Part shown: positions 25,901 to 37,400 of the stretch, piece after piece
Layout of the letters: each line of letters starts with the position of its first letter
Numbering within the stretch: position 1 is the stretch's first letter
Assembly: GCF_011397635.1 (NCBI RefSeq)
Contig: NC_064756.1
Span: forward strand, 16,158,317-16,222,316
DNA: 64,000 nucleotides
From: Epinephelus fuscoguttatus
Lineage: Eukaryota; Chordata; Actinopteri; Perciformes; Serranidae
Reading direction: 5' to 3'
Notes under the pieces: model-generated
The model's database searches: none
What the model was told of the DNA's origin: nothing
What the model saw: only the letters and a program-made list of their open reading frames with translations
Program-made: the position numbers and the translations under genes

Positions 25901-26145
25901 GCTAAAACATGTTTTGTATAATACATTATATTAAGTTTTTGCATCCCAACCTGATCCCCTCCAGAAATGATGACGAATAAAAGCTATTATGCTTACTCAC
26001 GGTTTGCTCCCTTTGTTCCACGTGATGCCAGGTCTTGATGTGCGGTCTCTGCTTCCTCATTCTGTTCATGGGAAACTTCTTCACTACTGTTGCTGTCGTC
26101 CGTCACAAGGTCAAGAACAGGAAGCAGAAACCAAAGAGTCTGTGA
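16905..26145 (+). CDS. tmem120a: TMEM120A (TACAN/NET29) membrane protein
   Basis: Twelve coding exons join in phase: 16905-16973, 17232-17350, 18949-19065, 19186-19245, 19385-19480, 19605-19694, 24483-24548, 24915-24976, 25058-25150, 25349-25413, 25711-25779, 26032-26145; 339 aa against 343 in human. The N-terminal ~100 residues are a charged coiled coil, followed by [19 protein letters not shown] and six hydrophobic membrane spans. Signature blocks include [37 protein letters not shown] and [10 protein letters not shown], and the tail is basic. The family sits in the inner nuclear membrane/ER, resembles fatty-acid elongases in fold and binds coenzyme A; a mechanosensitive channel role has been claimed and disputed. 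TMEM120B is the main alternative; adjacency to por, as in human, supports A. Intron 6 (19695-24482) is expanded by nested transposons. Confidence 0.93.
17351..18948. other. tmem120a intron 2, with old interspersed repeats
   Basis: No gene is visible. The segment 17470-18640 looks like fish interspersed repeat material: CCCCCTGGTGGCTGG, repeated CCAATC/GATTGG blocks, and GTTTAGGCAA stretches at 18068 and 18519. The class is not assigned. Small ORFs here (for example 17787-18120) have no coding features. Confidence 0.4.
20338..20497 (+). mobile_element. LINE/SINE 3' tail with (GATT)n
   Basis: The sequence GTATGCTGTAAAGCCCTGTG followed by TATTGGGCTTTATAAATAAA and then a tandem ATTG/GATT run is the form of a fish LINE-derived 3' end that primes on a short tandem tail. 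No coding sequence is attached. Confidence 0.55.
21270..23800 (-). mobile_element. L2/CR1-like LINE, ORF2 reverse transcriptase, interrupted
   Basis: On the minus strand a 247-codon frame (22507-21764) carries reverse-transcriptase motifs: [33 protein letters not shown] and YADDTQL. Downstream, 21540-21300 encodes the C-terminal block [15 protein letters not shown]...[10 protein letters not shown], and upstream 23664-23790 encodes more of ORF2 ([17 protein letters not shown]). The pieces either side of 22470-23655 become contiguous (IVPSP then [12 protein letters not shown]) when that insert is removed. It is 5'-truncated and frameshifted in places, so probably inactive. It lies antisense within tmem120a intron 6. 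Confidence 0.85.
22470..23655. mobile_element. hAT-like non-autonomous DNA transposon inside the LINE
   Basis: The element is bounded by perfect 15-bp terminal inverted repeats (CATAGACCGCGGAAC at 22470-22484 and its complement at 23641-23655). These are flanked by an 8-bp direct repeat GGTGAGGG (22462-22469 and 23656-23663), the target-site duplication length of the hAT superfamily. Removing it restores the LINE reading. It is 1186 bp long, encodes no recognisable transposase and contains a (CA)n tract (about 22870-22915). Superfamily assignment rests on TSD length and the CA start. Confidence 0.82.
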
Positions 26146-26425
26146 TACATACTATAATTAAAAATGAAAAGCTCACGTCATTTATTGCTGTCATTATTTG
26201 CACATTATTTGCTGTGTCATCAAATTATTACAAGTCACGGCTATTATTGCAGAACATGTAGACTGTAAACTTTGTGTAAAAAGTTTTATGTCAAATCAAG
26301 CATCATTAAGATTAAAGTATCCTTCATAATACCTCTATGTTCTTATCTTTGTATAATTAGTGACATTAATCGTATAGTAAAAGGCAAAAATGAATAAAAC
26401 CCAATAAATATTTGCTTTTACAGAC
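26146..26425 (+). other. tmem120a: tmem120a 3' UTR and poly(A) signals
   Basis: The short UTR after the stop codon carries two AATAAA hexamers (26393-26398 and 26403-26408). The cleavage site is inferred to be about 15-25 bp beyond. Confidence 0.7.
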
Positions 26426-28490
26426 ACATCAGCCTCTGTGATTTTTTTCTTTTTTTAGTACTTCTACATATTTTGTACTTACATGTGTCTGTTTAATTGC
26501 AGCCCTTTATTCCTGTTTTTTCCCCTCCTATTATACGGTTGAGGTGAAGTTGGGCATGTAAACTCTGAGTTTCCCTGCAGAGATTTAAAAAGTACATCTC
26601 ATTCTATCGTATTATATTACATTGGACAGGTATTTCCTCCCTGTAATTTCACACAGAATGCAACTTTAACTTGAGATAGAACCAATCGGAGTATGTAGTA
26701 GACTCACTCATGAGTATTTCCATTTATAGATACTTTACACTTCTACTCCACTACATTAAGGAAGAAAATAGGTTATTATATCTTATTCCACAACATTTAT
26801 TTGAAAGCAGTAGTAGCTATTTATTTTGTATATTGTACAAAACTTGTGAAGATCTTACAAAATCTGGTTTATTGATGACTGCCTGGTAGTCCTAATCAAA
26901 ATGAGCTCCAGCTCCTCCTGCTAATACAACATTAAAATTAGAAATAATAATCAAAATCATACAATATAACACTGGCAGGCAGAAATTGAGATATTTAAGT
27001 TATTTACTTAAGTCAAACAAGCAGTACCAAACTTATGAAAGTCCGATAGTACAGGAGTATTAGCAACAAACTGTACTTAAACTACTGAAAGTAAAAGTAC
27101 TCATTATGCAGAGAGGCCCCTGTCCGTTATTACTGTTCTGCATCACAGTTAATGATGTATTCATATTTTAACAGTTGAATAATTTTGTAATTTAAAGGGT
27201 GAGCTAATTCAGTATATTAATGTACTACTGGGTATCTTAATTTATGTATGTAATAATGCTTCATGTTGTATAAACTGATTTGGCATTTGAAAAGTAAGTG
27301 GAGTTAAAAGCTCATTTGACATGTAGTGAGCCAGAAATATAAAGTATAAGATAGACAGGCCTGTAAAGCACTTCAATAATCCTAATGGGAAAATGCAGAT
27401 GAACAAAGGACAACATAAGGAAACAGAAATGGGTATATGAGAAGATATAAAAGCCCAAAGTTTCTGCATAATACTGATTTAATGTTCTGTTTATTTCTCC
27501 TCAGCAGTGTTGCTTGTGTGGAAGATATGTGTATTATTGTCATTTTACTCTGCGTCATGTCGTATTTTTTAAAGCTATGCATATTCTATTCTTCCCTTTA
27601 AGTGAGGTACCATGAAACTGTTCTACTTTTCTCTGTTCTTTATATCTAAATGCACAAATAAACGTAAACCTTATGAACAAATAACCAAAATTAGAACTGG
27701 AAATTTAACAGAAAACTGAAAACTAGGACCAAACTTTGAATATATACAGCCACAGAGCCTGGTAGGCCTATTATTCTGTACATGGTTAACGCAAGTCTTG
27801 TAGATAACTGTACAGTATAATGTCTTGTGTGGATATGGCAAGGTCCTTCATTTAAACTGCATTTATGGAGCACTAGGAAGACAGTAAATCCATATACACT
27901 CACACAGTACACGCTATACCTACAGTTAAAATGAAAACACTTGTGATATTTGGCTATTTTACTCAAAACTTTTAATGCATGACAGAGTATCTTTTAAATA
28001 ATGTGGCCTTGGTGCTTTTACTTAAGTAAATAACATTAAAACTTCTTCCACCATGCAGAAAATCCTCACAGGTAGATGGTCTGTGCAACATGTGTCCTTG
28101 GCACTGTGAACATAAACACCCCTGCAGGCGAGGAGGACACTTTTGATGAGTCTGCCTTTCGGTGAGGATGCACGGTCTCTTGTGCTCGGTAAATTGCATA
28201 ACCATGACCCTTTGCCTGCTGCACCTCGACAGTTATTTATTATAGCAGGTTACGTACGCATAGCGATATTAGGTAATGCCTCTGAGGACCCGTCCATGAT
28301 GAGACACGTGTTCGCAGAAATAAAAAGAAAATAAACACGCTTAGTTTGAACAGGGAATTTATATGGAAGCGTCTCTTTAAAAGAAAAGCGTGCGCCGCGT
28401 TTAAATAATGAAAATATGAGTACATTTAATTTATTTGGTGTTGAGAGTGGACGGGTCCACCCCCGTGGCCAGGGTGGAGTTGGTTTGATC
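26426..28490. other. Intergenic region between tmem120a and por
   Basis: AT-rich with no credible gene. The section 26690-27240 has the features of a common fish interspersed repeat rich in AAGTACT/GTACTTAA words; GTAAAAGTACTCATTATGCA near 27090 is typical. CpG and GC content rise from about 28130 towards the por first exon. A CACGTG E-box (about 28304) and a GCGTG core (about 28386) are present; the latter could respond to the Ah receptor, but single short motifs are weak evidence. Confidence 0.5.
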
Positions 28491-28558
28491 CTACATGGCG
28501 TAAAGTTTTCTTCCGCGTTGAGCACAGTGTCAGCCTGACACAGAGAGGGGAGGCGAAG
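28490..28558 (+). promoter_or_regulatory. por: por canonical non-coding exon 1 and start region
   Basis: A strong donor GGCGAAG|GTAAGC ends a GC-richer block at 28558. The next por exon opens with an acceptor GTGGCAG at 31321 only 2 bp before its ATG, so an untranslated first exon is required, and this is the best candidate upstream. Intron 1 (28559-31321) shows no other gene. Confidence 0.6.
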
Positions 28559-31323
28559 GTAAGCTTGACACCGAACTCACGTCTTAAAGTTGTTTTACAT
28601 CGACTTGTAGTCTGTGGCAGTCTGTGGGAATTACACGTAAGCGATAATAGATTCACTTAGAAACTAGAAACTTAAAATACAGTTAGTTTTTTTCAGTGAA
28701 ACATTAGCTAAAGCGAAGTGCTGACTCCGGTGTTACGCAAACTGTGGCTAACTCATATTACTCGTTTCTTTGGTGTGTAGCTAAAGTTGAAAATACAAGC
28801 TTTGTATATTTTAGACAACACTATTTGACTTTAAATTAAACTGTCATTTTTGAAAACATATATCTTGAACCATCGTTGGCACGTTCCAGGGAATAGCCGG
28901 GGCCCAAACTCCTGTTTCGCTGGTTATCTTTTCAATAATCACAGTGTTATTTGAACACCAGCGTTATTTTCTGAACAGGAAACGTCAGCTATGACTTAAT
29001 TAATCTAAACAAATAAATCTGGTGTCTGAATTACACGTGTAACATTCATACACGCTGTCGTTAACCGGCGCAGATACGTCAAGTGTTACACAATACCGGT
29101 GTTTGCTTTAAGCAGAAGAGGCTGATTGTCAGTGAACTCTTGTAAACCTCGTCCACATCTGGTTTCATTGATCATTTAAGCCCCTCGATAGCAGCAGCTA
29201 TTGAAGATTCTTTAGTTTGGCTTTCTTGGCAGTCTCACATGACTTTGAATAACCCATGTGCTAGCCTGTAGTTGGCGCACACACAGTGGATACAGTGTGT
29301 GTGTCACGTACTTGGCTTCTTCTCCTCATCTGGAATAGTCACTTCCTTAAATTAATGGGCATTTTCTCCCTCTCGTCTTTGAAAGGCCGTACTCCACAGG
29401 TTGTGAAATCAACAAGTAAAAAATAACTAGTCTTGATTGTCAAAGTAATGACTTAATAATATCCTGTGTAGTTAGGCTTGTCTGCTATTGTTACTACCTG
29501 TGCCAGATAACCCTACACCTACATATATGATACAGTATGGACGTGACAGGTGATACTGGTGTTCTCAGTTTGGACTGCTAATTGAGCCTCCTGAGAGATG
29601 ACTCACAAAGATGTCGGCATGGATACTGTAACACAACAGACAAAAGACACTGACACTGTACCCGTGGTGTAGATTGTGGCCATTAGTTTAGATTGATCAG
29701 ACTTAACATTATTATTACAAAAATATTCATTCTTTACTGATTTATAGAGATGTGGTGGACTAAATATACCTCTTAGTGAAATCCAGTACAATTCAACTGA
29801 ACCACAAAGGTTACTGTAGGTTGGTATTCCTTGTTTGATTACAGCTGGGAACCCTTGGTGCATATCATATGTCGCTGCCCTCCTTTTTCCTGCTTCTATA
29901 CTGTGGACTGTACAATAAGGACAAAATGCAAAACAACAAAATGATGATAAATATCAATTAAAAGCCAGGTGTCCCTTAAGTGTGTTTGGATTTCTGCTTT
30001 TGGGAAAAAGTTAATGCTGATGTTATAGCTCCTTACAGTACTCCCAAATCTCCATTAAATTTATCCACGGGTTAATTGTCCTAGCAGATAAACTAGTTCA
30101 TATTGCAGTTATCTTATCTGTGTATGTGAACAGATAAAATAACAAGAAATGTTAGCACAGGGATGGCAGAGGTCTACTTCAGGTAATTTGAAACTATTTT
30201 TGGCAATCAGAAATCTCGCACAGTCTCAGTTCTTTAATAACTAAAGTTATCTTTATCAAAACATTTGTGTGCTTCTGCATAAAATGTGAATATAAGTTAA
30301 TGCATTGTTAACAGACTTTTTAAACTCTTAAATATAATATTAAGAATAACAACAATAGGTAGAACTTAATTTATATATTGCAATTGATGCATAAAATGCA
30401 ACACAAAGTGCAGATAATCAAAACATTCATGACAGAGGAAAAAAGATGTTAAAAACAAAAGATAAAGTAAAATACTTTTGGTTTTATTGGTAATATGTTT
30501 TCTCCTGATTATATTATCACAAGCTGTGAAGTCACCATGACTTTTGTGCCTACTGAGGTCTGGCACGCAGGTAACCCTGTGCATTCATAGCTGAAGTGGT
30601 TTTCCTTATCTGTCAGTAAGTCAGAGGTCTTGTAGTGAGCAAGCCGATTACTGTGAACATGGCTATGTTAGTCAAGCTGCTCTCTCGTAGTGCAGCAGCC
30701 AGCCTAGAGGAATCAGAGAGAATCGGATCTCTTTGTTTTCAGTCCTTGAACCAAATTGAAACTTGAGAGCTCAGAACATGAAGTCCTCTTGTGCTCCGTG
30801 TGAAAAGAGCCGCCGCCGTTGATGCACGACAAGAAATTCTTGCTGTGTCGGAAGAAGTAGGTTATGATGTTATAATACCCAGAGCCAATTGTCCAATAAT
30901 GCGTGCACAAAAGCTATCATTGTATGGCATGGCATGTAGAATGCTGCGCACATATGTTAGCAATCATATCATCCTGTGCAGCATTTTAACCAGTTTTATG
31001 CCAGAGCCCCCAGTTTGGTTCAGTGGGAATTTTTAACTGAGACTGTAGAACCAACACTGATTTTTAAAATGCTGATTTTAAATCTCACCTCACTCAATCA
31101 TTATAAGATTATGGTTATGTTATAAAAAAAACTGGTGGGTGGTTTTAGATTAATTTTTCAGTCTATAGAATAGTAAAAAAGTAACACATCTTCCTCATGG
31201 TCAAAACAACTGACTTCAAGCTGCTTGTTTAATCTAGCCAACAGTCCAAAGGGATTGATTATACAAGAGTACTACGAAATATTTGGCCCAGTGATCAAAT
31301 TTGATTAACTTTTTGTGGCAGAC

Positions 31324-34300
31324 ATGGACGCTGAGACCATCACCCACACCGAGCCAATGGTGGAGGAAGAGGAGCCTCTTTTCAGCAACCTGGACATCTT
31401 CCTCTTCACCCTGATTGTTGGCCTTGTCATTTATTGGTTCATGTCCCGCAAGAAGCCCGAGCCCATCCCTGAATTCAAGAAGCTTGACACACCGTGAGTA
31501 TCCATCACAGTATATGTTAATTATTAGTATTAGTATTACTATATTGCAAGCCAGATCTAACTTAACTTAAGTAGTCTCCTGTATATGTATACACTAGGTT
31601 CCTTTCCTATTACGTAAATGCAGTTAGAAAAACAGTATTATCCTTCACTTAGACGGGATCAAGTTGTCTCTACATGAGCCCTGCAAGTGTGTGAGAGTGC
31701 ACGGCTTATAGCTTGTAAATGTGTCACTAGGAGCGACCTTTGTTTTCTCTGTCTCTTTGTCCTGCACTGTTACATAGTCCTTCTTCTCTCTCTCAGAAAC
31801 TTATCTGATCTCCCCCTCTCTCTCTCCTGCGAGAGTGTCTCTAGGCCTCAGTTCACAATCATTAAATTTCAGCTGACGATTCATTGCCATACAGATAATT
31901 CTGGTTAACGATTTAATTGTCTTTTTGATTTCATTTTATGCCACACTGTGGTGCTGTTGTGTTTGGCTTTGCAACTATAACTAAATTCATGTTGTTAATT
32001 TCAATGGCTGCTCAGAAACCAGTGTAAACCATTGCTTAATCGCAGGGGAGAGTATTTTGAATTCATCAATTCATTTTTGTTTTATTTTATGGGATACGGT
32101 TGGGTTTGAACAGATGAGTTTTCAGTCAGCGACAGAACATGTAGAGATTCTGCTGTCCTGATGTCAATGGGGAGTTTGTGCCACCATTGCGAAGTCAACG
32201 CAGCAGTTTTCACTTTGTAGAGTGCTAGCTGAGCCCCCTTGACTCCGAGGGAGTAGCAAGTTGATTTGCAGTAACAGAGCATAGTGGACAGGCCATGTTA
32301 TGCTTGTATGATGGGCCTGAGCCATTCACAATATGATAGGCAAGTACCTGTGTCTTTAATTGGATTTGAGCATCCACCAGGAGTGAATGGGGGATTTGGT
32401 GGAGCAGATTAGTGTGGAAGAATTTGGGAAAGTTAAAGATCAGCCAGGCTGCTGCGTTCTTGGTGAGCTGCAGAGGTCAGATGACCTATTCAGGCGCACA
32501 AGCCAGAGGTGAATTGCAGTATATGGGCCTGGACCAGAACCTGTGCCCCCTCCTGGGTGAGGAATGAATTTGTCCTCCTGTTGTTGTGGAGAATGAGTCA
32601 GAGAGAGTGGGTTGTCGCAGAGGTGTTAGTAGCAAAAGACAACTGGTCATCCAGTGTCACACCTTAGTCCTTGTAGTCAGAGTCACGGACACTACAGAGT
32701 TCCTAATGGTGATGAAGAGATGACGGATGGGAGATGCCTTTCCTGGAAGGAAGAGCAGCTCTGTGCAGACATCCACTCACAAATGTCAGCCAGACAAGCA
32801 GAGATTTGTTGTGTCACCAAGGCTTCAGTCTGGGGAACAGACGAGAATAGTTGAGTGTCATCTGCATAGCTGTGGTTTGGTAGCTGAGATTTGGTGTAGA
32901 GAGAATCAGCTTATTAGAAAAGCTGGATGGAAGCGACAATTACAGAATAAATTTCCCCCGTAGCTGTCCAAGACATTAATGCACTTTGGGGAGACCAAGG
33001 GCAGACTCTGCTATACATTAAGAAACGTGTTACCAGCACCTCTCTGTAATCATCTTGCTTAAATATTAATGAAGTAATATGAGGTGAAATGGAAGAATCT
33101 GCCCTAGGTCAAGACTGCCAACCTGTCTTTTTCCAAGTTTTTTCTTGACATAAGAACATTGTGCTCAGGTAGATGCTTTATTTGCCTCAACCAAGCAGAT
33201 GGAAATGCACTTAATTAACTTTCTGTTGTCACTTGTAACCTTGGCTTTAAATTCCCTTCATGTGCACAATGATTGCAATCAGCTCAAATAATCACAATTA
33301 GGTAATTATGTAATAGTGGCGTTAAGCCTACTCATCGCTTATTATTTGGAGTGGTGGAGGCTTGGCTTAATTTCACTGGACTCCCCCTCCAATGGCCACT
33401 TTTTTAAGCCCCTCCCCACCCACAACACAATTTCCTTGGTCACCATAGTAAAGCCTGGGGCCAGCAGCAGCCTCACTCACTGTGGCTGAGGTCTTGCGTA
33501 GCTATGTGAATGGAGACAGTGTTGGAGGGCCGAGCGGGGGAGATCCTGACCATTTGTGTAGAAACAGAAGGCTGGCCCTGAAGGGGGGAAAGACCCCTGT
33601 AGAGCACGTTTTGCTTTGGGAATGGTGTGCATCTGTGGAGGGCGGGAATACAGGAAGGGAGCACAGAGCTGGTCTCCCCTCCCCTTAAAGGGAGCAGTGA
33701 TTACCTAACTGTTATGAAGGGGGGCGTAGTCTTCCATGTCTTTCCTGTGCTTTTGTTTTTGGCCCTGAACCCATTTTGAAAGTTCCCTGGAGAGCAAACG
33801 CGGAGGGCGAGCCAAGCTGCTTTTGTGAGTCCTCTCCAAAGGTGGAAAGTTGAGGCAAAAGACAAGCAACCCTTTCTTTGCCCTGAGTTACTTTTTTTTC
33901 ATTCTTCTTCTTTCCCCACTCCCCTGTTTTTCTTTTTAGTGTGTGTGTGTGTGTGTGGGCTGAGCTGCTCTGCCATTGGAGAAAGGCCATGTCACAAATG
34001 GAATCCTTTTATGATAAATGAGGTTGCCATAGCAATGACATTCCCCTCTCTCCTCCAGTGAGATGGGGGCGGGGGATACTTTAGAAAAAAAAACTACCAT
34101 TCACAGCTTTTTCCCCCCTCCTTCAATAGTCCTCCGAGGAGTTGCTCTGATAACCAGCCAAATGCTCAGAATGGATCTTGTAGACTTTTTCGTTCCCAAC
34201 ACCTTTCAGACCGGAGAGGAAAAGGGGCGGGGATGAGGAGGAAGGCATTTTCAGCCCGTAGAGTGTTTTAGTGTGTGTTTGTGTGAGTCAAAAGTGTGGG

Positions 34301-34388
34301 TCTGCAGCTCGGCTACATTTTATGGGAAAGTCAGTTTCCCACCATTGTGTCCTCAGTGGTTGCCAGACACTGACAGGGCTTGTAGTCT

Positions 34389-34419
<31 letters not shown>

Positions 34420-37400
34420 GAGTTCTGTGTGTGTAGAGAACAGACGCTGCTGATTTCAGAGAGCAGCACAGGAAGAGGCAGAGTTCAGATCGTGTTGGAG
34501 CCTCTGAGGTGAAGGCAGCTCTTCCAAATCTGCGAGTGTCCGGCTGTCTCTCTGGACTGGTTTTGTTTTTCCATCCTGTGGTTGTGGAGCGTTGACGTCC
34601 TGCTTTTGATTTTGAGCGTGGCGGTTCCCGGCGTGGCCTAGCCATTGGTGCTAGTGGCAGTGGTGAGCTACAGGGCTGCATGCCATGGGCTGTGTCTTCT
34701 CCCTGCCAGAGGACAGGAGAGATGCTGCTGAGAGGTCAGTAAAGAGTCTGATTTACTGCTTCGTCTAAGACCGACTAATGATTCTTGTTTAAAATAGTCG
34801 TAAATATTTGTCACTGGGTATTGTTTAGTTTGACAGACAGAGATCACGCGTGTGCGTTGAAGTTTTTCAGGGACACCTTGTGAGTGATTTGTACAGTAAA
34901 TGTTGAACTTGTGGCTTGTTCCCAGACTAAGCTCTACACTAAGTGTATTTTGCCTTTTTCTCGCACACACAGTGGCGAGATAGCGGTTTCAAAAGCCATA
35001 CAATGTTCCCAGTAGGTTATGTAAGAGATGGTCATGAAATCTGTTCGACTACAAACACAATTTGATTATTGGGGCTTCTGTTTTTTTTCTCCCCTTTTCC
35101 ACAAGCTCCTCAAACACTGCTCCGTTAGCTATCACTGTTTCGCACATTTCCACCTTGTTTACATTTATTAGGGCTTTTAAAATTAATAGCCAGAAACATG
35201 TCATTGGTTGTAACATCCTAAAATCACCTCCATGTTTGAGTGCTGCAGGGCAAGACTGATGTGACTTAGTGTGCTTGTTTGAAAAGGTTTACTTCCTGTG
35301 TGGATGAATGAATGGAAAATTAGACAATATACACAGATGATGAGCTCTGGACTGTTTGGACTAAACTGTAAATTACTCAAACAATGACTGAATGCCAGCT
35401 TGAGTGAGTGAGTGTATTTACACGTGGGACTCGAGCCATTGCAGGAAGGAGAAGGTGTTTGAGATCATGCATTTGCATGTTATCAGCGTCAAACTGGCAT
35501 GGCATATTACTTTGTTCCTGTTTTAGGAATGCTAATACTCAAAACGTGTGATATGCAAAGACAGCTTTGTCTTCCTTGAATGATGTTGCTGCAGCTAGTA
35601 GATCCACTGATGATGTGCCTTCACTTATGATATGGTCCTTCTTTTTGTTTTTTGTTGGCATGTTATTTATTTCTTTCCTTATTCTTCTAAGACTTTGTAC
35701 TCTGCGATTACAAGATGAAAATGAAACTTAGTAACCCATAAAATTCCCAGTTGGGCAGTTATTAATGATCCTATCGTTCCATATCCTCACAAAATGATTC
35801 TCACAATATCATTAAATATTAGTTTTTGTTACACAGATTAAATCAGATGGATGTGTTTTGCTGTACGCATTTTATTTTCAGTTTTACACATGGCACTCCA
35901 GATTTTGAACTCTGGTCACCTGGCTATTTGTTAATGATGCAGAAAAATCCTCTACGTTGAGTGACTTCAGGGCCGCTGAAGCAGATAGTCTCAGCTGAAA
36001 GGTGCTCAGACAGATACTGCTAAATCTGTGGGGAATGCGTCAGCTCGGGGGCAAAGGCTTGTTTCAAATTTCGATCAGGAATTTACCCCGTATTAACCAC
36101 GGGGGCTCATTTTTATGGCATGTTGGGCCTCAGTCCCACATGCCTCCACTCTGCACACCGCTGTTCCTTAGGTTTTAAATTGTTTGACTAAATGTGTGTT
36201 AGAGGTCAAATATAGCAAATTAGTATATTGTGTCTACTTGTAGCGTTCATGGCTATCCTACAGCTTTGTTGCTTTTGGATATGGAAAATCAGAAAACATT
36301 CATCTGGCGTACTATCTCTGCTCATAGTTATGTGTGGCCTTTTTAATCCTTTTCTCAGTGCAGCTGTCCACTTGGAGCTTTGATGCTGAATGAAGCGGCA
36401 CTGCCTTTTATTCAGCTCCATAATAGATTTACTTCCCTTTTTTACTAACACACATGTTGTTTTGATCTGTTCCTGTCCATTAATTACTTCCTGGATGAAT
36501 CTGAATCAGTATTTTGAATTACCATGAGCTATAACCTGAAGTTATCATGAATCAACCACTTCACGCTTTTTAATACTGGAAAACTGCATGATGTATGCTA
36601 ATGTTTAGCACATGCTTTGTACATATGGTTAATATGACTAATGCTTGTATGGCTGCTGAGTCATTGCTCTGCTTCTCCCTGTTGTTAGCAATAACACTAA
36701 CAATGACTGGACAGTTTAACCACGTTACCCCGAGAGTTTTGGCAGCACATTTATTTCAATGCTGATTATTTAAATTCACAAGTTGCTATTAAGAGAATAT
36801 GTTTTTGAAATGATTATATATCGCAGTATGGCGAATGAATAAGGGAATCACATAAAATTAAACCAAAGAAATCTTGCAATACATCAGATGAAGCTCTTCA
36901 TGTGCATAAAACAGATTCAGTAACTAGTAAGTGTTAAAAGATTCTGTGTATTACACTCAGGGCATTCGTATAGTGGCCAATGGCTGTTTGCTGTGTAAAG
37001 ATGTAGTGGAGTAATGGCGTCCTGAACAGAGAGTGAGGTCATGCTACCTCTGTGTATGTTGTAATCTGAGCTTTTCTGTGGTTTGTTGTGGTAGACGCTC
37101 TGGCTGCATGTCCATGTTAGTGCATGTGTGTATCCTAATGGCTAGCTCAGGGCTGCATTCACACGATGGTTACCAGTGATGTCGGGATGGCGTCATCGAG
37201 GAAGCATAGCGCCCACCAACTGCTTCTGCCCTGGTTAACACTATTAGCTCTGTCAGCACTGCTGCTGTTGTTTAGCACAGTTAATGGACTTAGCACTGTT
37301 AGCTGCTAGCCACCGGCTCAGCCACCCTCATTCTGAGAATCCTGAGCACTGTTACAATCTGACTTTTGCAATTCTGATCATATGACTGTGACGATGCAGT

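Noticed and set aside
31315-31323. Upstream GTG start extending POR by three residues (MAD-)
   Set aside because: The bases lie before the splice acceptor AG at 31320-31321 and are intronic; ATG 31324 is the start.
34680-34730. First ATG (34680) as the start of the alternative por exon
   Set aside because: It is in a different frame that would not join por, and its context is weak compared with GCCATGG at 34685.
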